Positions 11,391 through 22,518 of a DNA stretch of 64,000 nucleotides are shown here, in pieces. Below the pieces are notes generated by a model that was given only the letters and a program-made list of their open reading frames with translations, made no database searches and was not told the origin of the DNA. The stretch is from NCBI RefSeq assembly GCF_003369915.1, contig NW_022881614.1, positions 29,457,326 through 29,521,325 of the forward strand, given 5' to 3'. Source of the DNA: Drosophila miranda. Taxonomy: Eukaryota; Arthropoda; Insecta; Diptera; Drosophilidae. The stretch's first letter is position 1, and every line of letters starts with the position of its first letter. The translations under genes and the position numbers were made by a program.

Positions 11391-12331
11391 CTGTCCGTCC
11401 GTCCGTCCGTCCCCTTCAGCGCCTAGTGCTCAAAGACTATAAGAGCTAGAGCAACGATGTTTTGGATCCAGACTTCTGTGATATGTCACTGCTACAAAAA
11501 TATTTCAAAACTTCGCACCGCCCACTTCCGCCCCCACAAAAGACGAAAATCTGTGGCATCTACATTTTTAAAGATACGATAAAACCAAAAACGCAGAATC
11601 GTAGAGGATGACTATATGTTCTAGAGTGTAAAATCTCAACCAGATCGTATAATTATTATAGCCAGAATCAAGAAAACAATTTCATTCTTTCTCGCTCTGT
11701 CTCTCTCTAACACAGGTTTCATAGTCGGTTTTGCCAATTGCAAAATATGAGTTCAAGGATCTCAGAACCTATAAGAGCCAGAGCAACCAAATTTGGTATC
11801 CACACTCCTGTGATATCGGACCTTGACCGTTTTGTGTCCAAATTTCGCCACACCCCCTTCCGCCCCCGCAAAGGACGAAAATGTGGGGCATCCACAAATC
11901 TCAGAGACTATTAAGGCTAGAGTAACCAAATTTGGTATCCGCACTTCTGTTAGATCTCACTATAAAACGTATATCTCAGAATTTCGCCCCACCCTTTTCC
12001 GCCCCCACAAAGGACGAAAATCTGTTGCATCCACAATATTGCACATTCGAGAAAACTAAAAACGCAGAATCATAGATAATGACCATATCTATCAGATTGC
12101 TAAATCTGGATCAGATCAGATCATTTTTATAGCCAAAAGGAACAAATCAATTTGCACTGGCTACGCAGCCCCCGACGTCACGCTCAGACTGATTTTCTGT
12201 CTCTCTCGCACGCACTCTTTGTCGTGTCGTTCATTATTAGCGGCGTCTGCCGGAGGGGAGCCATACTGACTTAGTATCGGGTATAACTGTAGAGTTGCGG
12301 TGTCCGCTGCAACTCACAACGTTCCCCCTCG
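11391..12331 (+). mobile_element. DINE-1, 3' part of the copy begun at 6826
   Basis: It resumes in the GTCC tract and runs through the standard interior to AGTATCGGGTATA, the terminal hairpin and the final CCCCCTCG. Together with 6826-7025 it makes one full-length copy. Confidence 0.9.
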
Positions 12332-13404
12332 TTTATACATATAAATATGTAAGTACTTATGGTCATATCCGCCAAAATGTTCGCTCTGCCAAAAATGTTT
12401 TAAAAGACAGTAAAAACATATTTCCAAATAAATCTGCCACGATAGTATTTTCTAAATTTATCTAATTTAAGCAACTGACAACAATTTCATTAGCTTTGAT
12501 CCATTTTTCGGATTTTTTTGAATATTTGTGTTCCGTTTTTCCTTTATTATTATCGCCTGTGATAAATAAAAAGCTATTCGGTGGATAAGGGTACTGAATA
12601 GATAGGGTCCTGGTGGAAAAAAGATCGTGCCGCCTTTTTGTAATTTTTTTTTTCACAAACACAAACTTGGTCCCTGTTGGATGCGCTTTTTAATTTAATT
12701 TTCGTAGGCCACAGTGCACTTCAAACCGCTTATACAAGCACAGACAAGGACAGACACGTACGAAAATATCGGGTTCTCGCAACCACCCAGCCACCCACAC
12801 ACAAACACACCCATGTATCCACCACACTACACACGGCTTCGGCTTACAAAAGCACAGTCGAGAGCAGTCGAGGACAAGCCGGAAAAGCGAGCACCACCCA
12901 AACCATGGTGAGGCGCCCGCTTTCATTCGCTTCGTTTAGCAAAGTGGATGTTAAGTGTAATGCGATTTTTATGTAAATTTTTGCCAAAAAAAACCAAATG
13001 GCCCGAAATACACAGACTGAATAAGAGAGCCAACGGTTTGATGATTTCGTTGCCACGGTCACGGCCAGCTTCCAGCCAGACAGAGCAGCGCAACAGCCAA
13101 CTAACTGACTGGATGGTTGGATAGGCGGGAGTGGTCGTCACAAGAACACACACCACACCCCCATCCTGCTGACAACGATGTCTGTCGCCGCTCGACACAG
13201 ACAAGTGGCAATATTCTTACGTCGGCAAAGGTACGATTTTGCCATGAGCAATTGTGTTCACAATAAGCTTTCATCACATCCCATGTTCAAATTGTTTGCT
13301 TCAAATTCATTATCAGAAGGTGTCATTAGGTAAAGACCATCAGTTCAACCGACAACTCTAGGCAGGAGCAACCCCGTCAGAATCGTGGTAATAAAAAATA
13401 ATCA
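12332..13404. other. Host non-coding DNA
   Basis: About 1.1 kb without a gene I can support. It has a CA-rich patch (about 12785-12815) and an ATG in good start context (12904) followed almost at once by GTGAGG. This could be a 5' exon end of a host gene, but nothing else confirms one. Confidence 0.4.
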
Positions 13405-13412
13405 CTCAAGAG

Positions 13413-14108
13413 CATAGCTCGCAAATAACTGTTGACACTTTCGGCGTGTCTGATAAAAACCTCTCATTGACGGACACATTGAGAAAATGGACTGAAAAGA
13501 CCCGATCAAATCTGTTTTTGCTCAACTCGCTCTTCGCTCAAGAAAAGACCGATTTTTTCACTTCTCTTTTGTTCCTGTTTTTCACTGAGCATCTTGTCGC
13601 GAGTGAACAAACAAAGTGTCTTTTGCGTATGTATGTATGCGTGCTTGTACGTGTGATGCTTATGGCAGCGAAAAATTTTTGAGAATTCTATACGGTTTGA
13701 CTATTGGAGCTTAAAATGAATCGTGAAAAGCAAAACGAAAATGTTCGTTTGCCAATTTTGCAAATAAATATACATATTACAATACAATAGCCCAAAGGAT
13801 GCGGAAAACATTAATAAATAAACATATACACGAAAAAAAAACTAAAAACACTTTACTCAGACACTTTTTTGGTTCTGCTCATCTAAAGACACTTTTGCTG
13901 TGAGCGCTTGACCAAAGTGTCTTTCTAAGTTGTTATTGTGAGACACGATCGTGTGTCAGGCTCACCCGAAAACCCGAAACACATAACACAAGCGAAGAGA
14001 CAAAAAGTGTTCTGCTCAGTGAGAGACCGTGTCTTCGTGGTCTTTTTCGGTTTTGTCAGTGACGAGACAGCAAAGGGAAAAAGTGTTGACCGTCGTTTGC
14101 GAGCTATG
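13413..14108. mobile_element. 696-bp TIR transposon (copy 1) with perfect 8-bp target duplication
   Basis: The ends are inverted: CATAGCTCGCAAATAACTGT at the left and, reading inward from the right, CATAGCTCGCAAACGACGGT. The duplication CTCAAGAG flanks exactly (13405-13412 and 14109-14116). The interior carries many GACACTTT/AAAGTGTC octamers in both orientations and no transposase. An 8-bp duplication suggests the hAT or P superfamily, but the terminus is not one I recognise. A second copy lies inverted at 40563-41257. Confidence 0.85.
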
Positions 14109-14375
14109 CTCAAGAGTCATAATTTTCTATCATCGACTGGCCTTTTAGTATTGGGTAGAACGTCAGTCTACCACTTCTAATGACAATCGTTTCGTCGCAA
14201 GTAGCTCTCACTTAGGGAAGTGCACGGTAGAACTGATTGGGAATAACAAGCACAAAGCTGAGGAAAAATGTGAGCGCCTAAACACTGATAATGGCAAAAC
14301 TGCTTCCTAGAATGTCCGAACAGATGGCGCTGTGAAACGAGTTCGGAAGAACACTAAAAGAATCAAAAGAGTACT

Positions 14376-14447
14376 TTCCCATACCGGGAATTGAACCCGG
14401 GCCTTCTGCGTGAAAGGCAGATATCCTAGCCACTAGACCATATGGGA
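14376..14447 (-). tRNA. tRNA-Glu (TTC)
   Basis: 72-nt cloverleaf: acceptor stem TCCCATA/TATGGGA with discriminator A, anticodon stem TCTGC/GCAGA, loop CTTTCAC with anticodon TTC, T-arm GGTTCAATTCC. Downstream, TTTT runs can act as Pol III terminators. It shares 5' flank with the tRNA at 30444. Confidence 0.95.
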
Positions 14448-14959
14448 TATAGTCATCGTTGGTCCAAAACTGCATTTTATTAGAAATGACTAGGAATTTT
14501 TTTATTTTTAACTCTCCGCCAAAGCAAATTATAAAATTTTAAGTTTTCTTAGCCGCCAACATCCAAAACTTTTTGTCGTTAGACATTGAAACACTATTTT
14601 AATAAAAAATGTGGTGTTTCTTAAAATTTCGCAAACAGTGAACGTTAGACGCTTAGTACTTTATGATTTAAGTTATCAATTTGCCGTATTATTTATTCGA
14701 AAAGTAAAATTATTGTTCTATTATAAACTCTAACCTAATGACGAGGACGGTAAACATTTATAATTATGAGATCGTAATAGTTTAACATATATATATATTA
14801 AATTGTTTTTTAATGGTTATTCAATGAGCAGGAACTATTTATTCCATATTTGTATGTGCAGCTGAAGTTGGTGGCAATGAAATTAGTTTTCGTTAAACCA
14901 TAACAAACTGAACAAGTCCGTTAAGCAGAACTTGTGTCTGGAACAAGAAATACTGCGGT
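14448..14959. other. AT-rich intergenic DNA
   Basis: The first ~85 bp (about 14448-14535) are the tRNA-Glu 5' flank, which is duplicated at 30355-30443. Nothing else recognised. Confidence 0.5.
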
Positions 14960-15450
14960 ATGGAATATGTGGACTACAAATATGCATCCGCAAGAGTGCA
15001 ATTGCTAGAACCGCTAACAAATCTTAAGGTGCCTATTATTAGCCTTGCCAACAATCTAGCAACATCTGTTCTGTATCGGAAAGTGACTACCTTTTTCAAA
15101 TGCATGCCATTGTTGATGGCATCATTTGCGATGTCTTTAAGTAAGTCTTTAAGTCTTTATGGAACTCTTTCTCAATTCTGCATTTCAATCGTACAATAGA
15201 TACATATGCATATACATACATATGTATGTACATAAACATATGTAAATACACATACATAACTATGTACTAATACGATTCTAAATTAACTGTATTTTATGTA
15301 TAACCGACAGACCTTGGTACTTTTTTCGTCTTGTTGGGTGTTTTCTATTCAAATTGGTGTAGGCTTCTCTACGGCCATATTCCACTAGACTGGAATGTAA
15401 CCAATGTAATTACCAGATTGAGACCTTATGGGAAAATCAGGGAGATATAG
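14960..15450 (+). CDS. Putative small two-exon gene, function unknown (106 aa)
   Basis: Exon 1 (14960-15140) starts MEYVDYKYASARVQLLEP and ends at a perfect GTAAGT donor. Exon 2 (15311-15450) follows a CAG acceptor, keeps the frame through a split Asn codon, and ends with TAG. The joined protein has one or two hydrophobic segments: about residues 47-60 (KCMPLLMASFAMSL) continuing across the splice into LGTFFVLLGVFYSNW, then LLYGHIPLDWNVT. I do not recognise the family. The frame is open for about 16 codons upstream of the ATG, so it may be the end of a larger gene. Support is the clean in-frame intron only. Confidence 0.4.
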
Positions 15451-15549
15451 TATATTAAAATACATATGAAACACGAACATGTTCATTGAAGATTGCCTTT
15501 GCTTTTGCAAACTTGGTTCAATTACAAATTGGACGTGTCAGTTCAAATC

Positions 15550-15621
15550 TCCCATATTGTCTAGTGGTTAGGATATCCGGCTCTCTCCCGGAAGGCCCGG
15601 GTTCAATTCCCGGTATGGGAA
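15550..15621 (+). tRNA. tRNA-Glu (CTC)
   Basis: 72-nt cloverleaf with acceptor stem TCCCATA/TATGGGA, anticodon stem TCCGG/CCGGA and loop CTCTCTC, giving anticodon CTC. Base 37 is T rather than the usual A, which is unusual for this tRNA. TTTTT follows about 20 bp downstream. Confidence 0.9.
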
Positions 15622-15934
15622 GCTATGTGATGACATGTTTTTAACATTTTTTTTAGTCTAGTACTTGTTCATACAGTTTAACTTCCATAAGTCGAACCCC
15701 TATTATCCAAAGATTCATTGAGACTTCGATTATAGCTGCGACTCAACGCTCTTACATTTAAATACAATCTCTGACAAGACCGCTGCCGCTTCATAGTAAA
15801 AGAGATTAGGACTCGTATTTATATATGTTATGTATCAAAATTGATAAATCTCGAAGTTTTCTTTCGTCTTCATATTTCTGCACCGAAAAATTTGGATTTG
15901 CGAAAGGAAAAGTATATTGAAACGGCCTACCTCT
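15622..15934. other. Intergenic DNA
   Basis: Nothing recognised between the tRNA and the degraded DINE-1 piece. Confidence 0.4.
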
Positions 15935-16020
15935 TTACCAGGTATTATGCCATGGGTCTACTAGATTTGTACGGAAAATGAATGGAAGAGGGAAGCGTTT
16001 CCAACCCCATATAGTGTATA
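15935..16020 (+). mobile_element. Old DINE-1 remnant, left part, split by the errantivirus
   Basis: CTACTAGATTTGT..., GGAAGCGTTTCCAACCCCAT and ATATAGTGTATA correspond to the 5' region of DINE-1. The copy resumes at 29837 with the ATATATTCTTGATCAG block, so the LTR element inserted at its TATA. Confidence 0.75.
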
Positions 16021-16551
16021 AGTTAACGTACCCAATTCTATTGAGCTCTTATACGAGTTGTAAACAATCTTTGGCTTTCCAAAACGAAAACAATTTCAAT
16101 CTTGGGCCTCCGCGTAATTGATTTCTAAGATGTACAATCTCAAGGGCTCCCGCCGCAATCCCAATCTTTGACACTCGCCTAAATGGAAAACCAATGTTTG
16201 CCCACACCCGGCTTCTCATAAACAATCTCACTCCCGGCTTTCTGCAGATCCTGCACTTTAGGCATTTTACAGTTCTCTCTTTGGATGACGAAATCCAATA
16301 CTCGGGATGGCGAAATCAATTGAAATGTTTATAGAAAAACTATTCCCGAAAGGGATCAACGATGCAAAGATCAGAAAGTTCAAGTCAGTCTTGATCCAGA
16401 AGCGACACCGCAAAGTCGAGCTAAAAATTAAGATCGCGCAAACCCTTTGCCCGGAATCCTTTGTGACCCTCTACTTAAATCTATATCAGTGAAGTTAGAA
16501 GTAAAATAAAAACTTTTTAAAAACACAATCCGCTACCGCAGTTATTTAATT
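16021..16551 (+). repeat. 5' LTR of the errantivirus
   Basis: 531 bp, starting AGTTAACGTACCC and ending TTTAATT just at the primer site. Nearly identical to the 3' LTR (only a few substitutions), so the insertion is young. Confidence 0.9.
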
Positions 16552-16572
16552 GGCGCCAAAAGTGGGGCGACG
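16551..16572 (+). other. Primer-binding site of the errantivirus
   Basis: TGGCGCCAAAAGTGGGGCGA directly follows the 5' LTR. The TGGCGCC..GTGGGGC pattern resembles the gypsy primer site, which pairs with a tRNA 3' end (tRNA-Lys in gypsy). Confidence 0.75.
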
Positions 16573-17169
16573 TTGTATAAAAAGCACCGAATAATAAAAG
16601 TGTTGCGTCGTGCCGAAACCCGAAGGACAATTAATTAATGGAATAAATCCTTCAGATATAAAAACGCGGAGTGACTGTGAGATATAAGATAAGAAAAAGT
16701 GAGATAAAAAGGAAACAAACCGGAGCTTAGGGTGTGCAAAAATAAATACAATATACAATACAAATACAAATACAAATACAATACAAAATACAAATAAATA
16801 CAAAAGCTAATCAAGACAATTCAAAAATACAAAAAAACCAAAGTTTTTAAACAAAACCAACCAAACCAAAACACAAAGAAAGTGAAACTATCAGCTAAAC
16901 CAAAGAAGGAAGACCCCCAGAAGATCCAGTTAAACAAAGAAATTTAAGAAGGAAGACCCGTTCGAAGACCTGTCAGTCAAATCAAGAAGGAAGACCCGTT
17001 CGAAGATCTGTCAGCCAAACTAAGAAGGACGACCCCTACCGGATAGTTCGTGAGCAAAAGTTGTATTACTAAATATATAAGTTCAATTAGGTTATATTAG
17101 ATTATAAAAACAAACATATAAGAAAAATTTAAGGTGGATCAACTAACTTTAGATTTTGAAAAACTAAAA
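16573..17169 (+). other. Errantivirus leader (5' UTR)
   Basis: About 600 bp of A-rich, non-coding leader. It contains short CAAATACAAATA repeats (16750-16800) and three related GAAGGAAGACCC/GAAGATCTGTCAG segments (about 16905-17040). Confidence 0.6.
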
Positions 17170-18378
17170 ATGATTAACTCACAAACAAGGACCGATCTCA
17201 CTGCAGATCTGGTCAAACAATTGATAGCACTTCAAATTTCACAAGTACAGGAGCAAATTGTAAATTTAAAACAACAAATAGAAACTAAATCCGATCAGGT
17301 ATCAGATTATCAGGCAGAAACAATAGACGAGACAATAAAAGATGACACCACATTAAAGGTAATAGAATCCCTACCAATTTTCAATGGTGGATTAAACCAA
17401 TACGTAGGATGGAGGGAAGCTGCAGAAACTGCAGTGAAGTTATATAAGAAAGAAAGTAAGCAATATTATATTGCCTTAACAATTTTGAGAAACAAAATAA
17501 CAGGACCAGCACATGACGCACTGACCAACCACGGGACAGTTTTAAATTTTGATGCCATACTATCACGACTTGACTTTGTTTACAGTGACAAGAGACCAAT
17601 TTACATAATAGAACAGGAGTTAAGCGTTCTCCGACAAGGGAACCTTTCAATACTAGATTTCTATAACGAGGTTAACAAGAAAATGACCTTGTTAATAAAT
17701 AAGACAATAATGACTCACGGAAAGAACAGTGAAATCACGAAAGAAACAAATAAGAAAATTAGAGACAATGCCTTACGCATTTTTGTCACTGGCCTAAACG
17801 GCGGCATTGCAGAAATCCTATTTTCATTGAACCCCCCAGATTTACCGAATGCCTTGGCAAAGGTACAGGAATTGCAATCAAATAACATTCGGGCCCAATT
17901 TGCCTACCAATTCAGTGGCCCCAGAAATTCAGGGAATAATAACTACAATGCATTAAGATTCAACCAACGACAACCAAGGACTAATAGTTCACCATTCGAC
18001 CAAAAAAGGGATCTTCAGAGGAATAACATGTCATGGGGATAACCCTATTTCTTGGGTAATAGACAACAAAATCAGGCCCCAGAACCAATGGATATAGACG
18101 AATCGATACAAATCAAGAACCGACAGAACAGCAATCAATTCAGGGGAAATAATAATAATAGAAATTATCGGGAGAATACTAACGGTTATTATAGGAGAAA
18201 TAATAACAATTATAACCAAGCTCAGCATTTTAGGGCAAACGTAGTACCGAATAATCAGTCTAACGAAAATCAGGCGCAGAAACGAAAGCCAAACGAAATG
18301 TCGGAACAACCGGCTAATAAAGCAATGCGGATAAATAACATTGAGGAGGACCATTTTTTAGATCAGCCCCCGAAGTAG
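17170..18378 (+). pseudogene. Errantivirus gag, one internal stop
   Basis: The Gag structural protein packages the element RNA. The first ATG is at 17170 (MINSQTRTDLTADLVKQ). An N-terminal helical region is followed by a capsid-like core (LPIFNGGLNQYVGWREAAE, YIIEQELSVLRQGNLSILDF) and an Asn/Arg-rich tail without CCHC fingers, as in gypsy-group Gags. An in-frame TAA at 18040-18042 splits it; the same frame continues to a stop at 18378 with PEPMDIDESIQ, typical of this group. Otherwise about 402 codons, a normal length. Confidence 0.85.
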
Positions 18379-18815
18379 GTCTGCCCTACTTAAAAAGAGT
18401 AGATACAAAAATAAACAGAGAATTAAAAGTTTTGATTGATAAGGAAGCAACTTCCTGTTATATAAAAAAGTGAATTTACGAAAATAAAAAAGAATTATCA
18501 ATTTATAAGAAAGTTGCTACAGTGAATGGGTTTTCAATAATTAAATATTTCCATAATATAACTATTTTCAACACAAAACAAGTGTTTTATGAAATAGATG
18601 GAATGGAGGCAGATTTACTAATAGGATTTAACCTATTAAAGAAAATCGGAGCTGTTATTGATACAGGAAAGGGGACTTTAAGTTATAAAGACAATGAGGA
18701 GAAACTAATATATGACGAGGTCCTTTCTTTAAACAAATTAACCTTTATAGAAGGAAAAACCATCCTTCCGTTGAAGGAATATATAATAAAAAAATATTTT
18801 GAAGAAGAAAAATAA
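18379..18815 (+). pseudogene. Errantivirus protease region, damaged
   Basis: The retroviral-type aspartic protease domain is recognisable (VLIDKEATSCYIKK, EADLLIGFNLLKKIGAVID). The catalytic Asp-Thr-Gly triad reads Asp-Lys-Glu, which should abolish activity. A stop follows at about 18470 and another at the end (TAA 18813-18815), exactly before the ATG of pol unit A; units B-D have lysine codons at this second place. Inactive as it stands. Confidence 0.75.
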
Positions 18816-20213
18816 ATGAAAAGTGATTCAGTAAAGGTAGAAGGAAGTTTATATAGCTTGGGATCAAAAAATCCTGAGCACGCCGACGAAGAATTATCCG
18901 TCAATAGTTTGGGATTCAAATATCCTGAGCCCGCCGTCGTTGAATTATCCGGCATCCAAAGTTTTAATAGTTTGCTCTTAAAATATCCTGAGCACGCCGT
19001 CGTTGAATTATCCGACATTAAAAGTTCGAATAGCTTGGGATTAAAGAATCCTAAACACGCCGTCGTTGAATTATCCGACAATGAACAATTTAAAAGTTTG
19101 GGATGCAAAAATCCTGAACGCGCCGTCGTAGAAATATCCAACATTCAAAATTATGCAAATTCTGAATTGAAAAAAATGAAATTGTATAACACAATAACCT
19201 ACAAAGAGGACAATTTAGAAAATCTCAGAGAGAAAATGGTATCTATCATCGAAGAAGACCATGCCAATATAAATTTACAGTTACCGTTCAGAACGGATAT
19301 AAAAGGAGAGATTAACACTGAACATGATAGACCGGTATATGGCAAGCAGTATCCATATGCTTATTCGGTTAACGATTTCGTTAATAACGAAATAAGTAAA
19401 ATGTTAGATGAAGGTATAATCAGACCTAGTAAAAGCCCATATAATTCACCGGTAATAGTAGTACCAAAGAAGGGAGTAAATGAGGACGGAACTCCTAAAC
19501 ATAGATTAGTAATAGACTTTAAGAAACTTAATGAAAACACCATACCGGATAGATACCCTATGCAAGATCCTTCAGTAATCCTTGCCAATTTAGGTAAGGC
19601 AAAGTATTTCTCGGCCATTGATTTAGAGTCAGGTTTCTATCAGATTTTAATGAGGGAATCAGATATTGAAAAAACATCTTTTTCCATAAATAACGGCAAA
19701 TATGAATTTCTAAGAATGCCTATGGGATTGACGAACGCTCCCAGAATTTTCCAAAGGGCAATGGACGATATACTTAGAGAACAAGTTGGGAAAACTTGTC
19801 ACGTCGATATGGACGATATAATAATATTTTCAAAAACTATAGAACAACATTATAAAGATCTAATTCATATAATACAGATATTGCAAAACGCTAACATGAA
19901 AATTTCCCTAGAAAAGTCTAAATTCTTTCAATTGGAAACCAAATTTCTGGGATACATTGTTTCCCAAAATAATAAATCCTTTAATAATTTAAAGGACAGT
20001 TAAATAGCACATATTGAATTAGAACAACCAGATTACAATAAAAAATTCAAATTAACCACAGATGCATCGGACATAGCAATAGGTGCAGTTTTGTCGCAAG
20101 ATGGGAATCCCATAACATTTATTTCTAAAACTTTAAGTAAAACCGAGCAATTATATGCTACTAATAAAAAGGAATTATTAGCTATTGTATGGGCATTAAC
20201 AAATTTGCGAAAT
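18816..20213 (+). pseudogene. Pol unit A: repeat domain, RT, partial RNase H
   Basis: Frame 18816-20003 encodes five ~21-residue repeats (18852-19154), then the reverse transcriptase: VPKKG, HRLVIDFKKLN, FSAIDLESGFYQI and LRMPMGLTNAPRIFQ. The catalytic box (residues 331-334) is DMDD instead of YMDD. After GYIVSQN (about 19970) roughly 234 bp present in unit B are replaced by about 9 bp, removing the RT connection region. A stop (TAA, 20001-20003) shared with unit C follows. RNase H sequence ([16 protein letters not shown]) then continues to TNLRN, where a DINE-1 piece begins. Cannot be functional. Confidence 0.85.
18852..19154 (+). repeat. Five-fold tandem peptide repeat inserted between protease and RT
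   Basis: Five copies of a ~63-bp unit (the first shorter), encoding variants of NSLGLKNPEHAVVELSD plus four variable residues. The same array occurs in the other pol units at 20932-21234, 23237-23539 and 25537-25839. I know of no such array in gypsy-group Pol. The codons are kept in frame in every unit. Confidence 0.85.
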
Positions 20214-20214
20214 T

Positions 20215-20870
20215 TGTCTCCTTTGCGGGGGCGGAAGGGGGTGTGGCGAAATTTTGAAACAAACTCGTCTCGGTCCGATATATTAGGAGTGTGGATACCA
20301 AATTTGGTTGCTCTAGCTTTTGTAGTCTCTGAGATCTAGGCGCTAATGTTTTACTCTAAGCAAAGCCGCCTATGCTACGTGTGTGTTAGAGAGAGACAGG
20401 GCGAGAAAAAATGAAATTGTTTTCTTGATGCTGGCTATAATAATAATACGATCCAATTCAGATTCCGCTGTCTTAAAGATGTTGTCATTCTCTACAATTC
20501 TACGTTTTTGGTTTTGTCGTATCTTTAAAAATGTGGATGCCACAGTTTTCGTCCTTTGTGGGGGCGGAAGTGGGCGGGGCGAAGTTTTGAAATATTCTTG
20601 TAGCAGTGACATATCACAGAAGTCTGGATCCAAAACATCGTTGCTCTAGATTTTATAGTCTTTGAGCACTAGGCGCTGAAGGGGACGGACGGACGGACGG
20701 ACGTACGGACGGACGGACGGACAGACAGGGCTCAATCGACTCGGCTATTGATGCTGATCAAGAATATATATACTTTAAGGGGTCGGAAACGATTCCTTTT
20801 GGACGTTACACACATCCACTTTTACCACAAATCTAATATACCCCAATACTCATTTTGAGTATCGGGTATA
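20215..20870 (-). mobile_element. Reverse-oriented DINE-1 piece between pol units A and B
   Basis: 656 bp. Its DINE-1 5' terminus is at the right, ending GAGTATCGGGTATA directly before AAAATATTTTGAAG of unit B. Its inner end joins the RNase H frame at TNLRN. It lacks the DINE-1 3' half. It belongs to the subtype with the GCCTATGCTACGTGTGTG segment also seen at 34177-35135. Confidence 0.9.
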
Positions 20871-20895
20871 AAAATATTTTGAAGAAGAAAAAAAA

Positions 20896-22518
20896 ATGAA
20901 AAGTGATTCAGTAAAGGTAGAAGGAAGTTTATATAGCTTGGGATCAAAAAATCCTGAGCACGCCGACGAAGAATTATCCGTCAATAGTTTGGGATTCAAA
21001 TATCCTGAACCCGCCGTCGTTGAATTATCCGACATCCAAAGTTTTAATAGTTTGGGATTAAAATATCCTGAGCACGCCGTCGTTGAATTATCCGACACTA
21101 AAAGTTCGAATAGTTTGGGATTAAAGAATCCTGAACACGCCGTCGTTGAATTATCCGACAATGAACAATTTAAAAGTTTGGGATGCAAAAATCCTGAACG
21201 CGCCGTCGTAGAAATATCCGACATTCAAAATTATGCAAATTCTGAATTGAAAAAAATGAAATTGTATAACACAATAACCTACAAAGAGGACAATTTAGAA
21301 AATCTCAGAGAGATAATGGTATCTATCATCGAAGAAGACCATGCCAATATAAATTTACAGTTACCGTTCAGAACGGATATAAAAGGAGAGATTAACACTG
21401 AACATGATAGACCGGTATATGGCAAGCAGTATCCATATGCTTATTCGGTTAACGATTTCGTTAATAACGAAATAAGTAAAATGTTAGATGAAGGTATAAT
21501 CAGACCTAGTAAAAGCCCATATAATTCACAGGTAATAGTAGTACCAAAGAAGGGAGTAAATGAGGACGGAACTCCTAAACATAGATTAGTAATAGACTTT
21601 AAGAAACTTAATGAAAACACCATACCGGATAGATACCCTATGCAAGATCCTTCAGTAATCCTTGCCAATTTAGGTAAGGCAAAGTATTTCTCGGCCATTG
21701 ATTTAGAGTCAGGTTTCTATCAGATTGTAATGAGGGAATCAGATATTGAAAAAACATCTTTTTCCATAAATAACGGCAAATATGAATTTCTAAGAATGCC
21801 TATGGGATTGACGAACGCTCCCAGAATTTTCCAAAGGGCAATGGACGATATACTTAGAGAACAAGTTGGGAAAACTTGTCACGTCTATATGGACGATATA
21901 ATAATATTTTCAAAAACTATAGAACAACATTATAAAGATCTAATTCAAATAATACAGATATTGCAAAACGCTAACATGAAAATTTCCCTAGAAAAGTCTA
22001 AATTCTTTCAATTGGAAACCAAATTTCTGGGATACATTGTTTCCCAAAATATCATTAAAACAGATCCAGACAAAATCTCCACAATACAAAACTATCCAAT
22101 TCCTAAAAATATCAGAGAGCTACGTAGCTTCTTAGGACTAACAGGGTATTACAGAAAATTTGTCCGAAATTATGCTACAATAGCCAAACCATTAACAAAA
22201 TATCTGAGTGGAGTAAATGGGAAAGTTTCACGAAGGGCATCCAAGAAAACATTAATACAGCTGGATGAACCAGCAATGGGAGCATTTAATAATTTAAAGG
22301 ACAGTTTAATAGCACATATTGAATTAGAACAACCAGATTACAATAAAAAATTCACATTAACCACAGATGCATCGGACATAGCAATAGGTGCAGTTTTGTC
22401 GCAAGATGGGAATCCCATAACATTTATTTCTAAAACTTTAAGTAAAACCGAGCAATTATATGCTACTAATAAAAAGGAATTATTAGCTATTGTATGGGCA
22501 TTAACAAATTTGCGAAAT
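20896..22518 (+). pseudogene. Pol unit B: repeat domain, complete RT, start of RNase H
   Basis: The best preserved RT unit. Residues 13-113 hold the five-fold repeat, then RT with YMDD at residues 331-334, the thumb/connection region (LRSFLGLTGYYRKFVRNY) and the start of RNase H ([35 protein letters not shown]). The frame then runs into the DINE-1 piece and stops at 22644. It lacks the rest of RNase H and integrase. One change (Pro to Gln in SPYNSQVIV) is private to this unit. With no protease in front and no integrase behind, it cannot make a normal Pol. Confidence 0.85.

Noticed and set aside
13446..13682. Frame MSDKNLSLTDTLRKWTEK, also present near 41018-41275
   Set aside because: Shared because both lie in copies of the 696-bp TIR element; it has no transposase motif.
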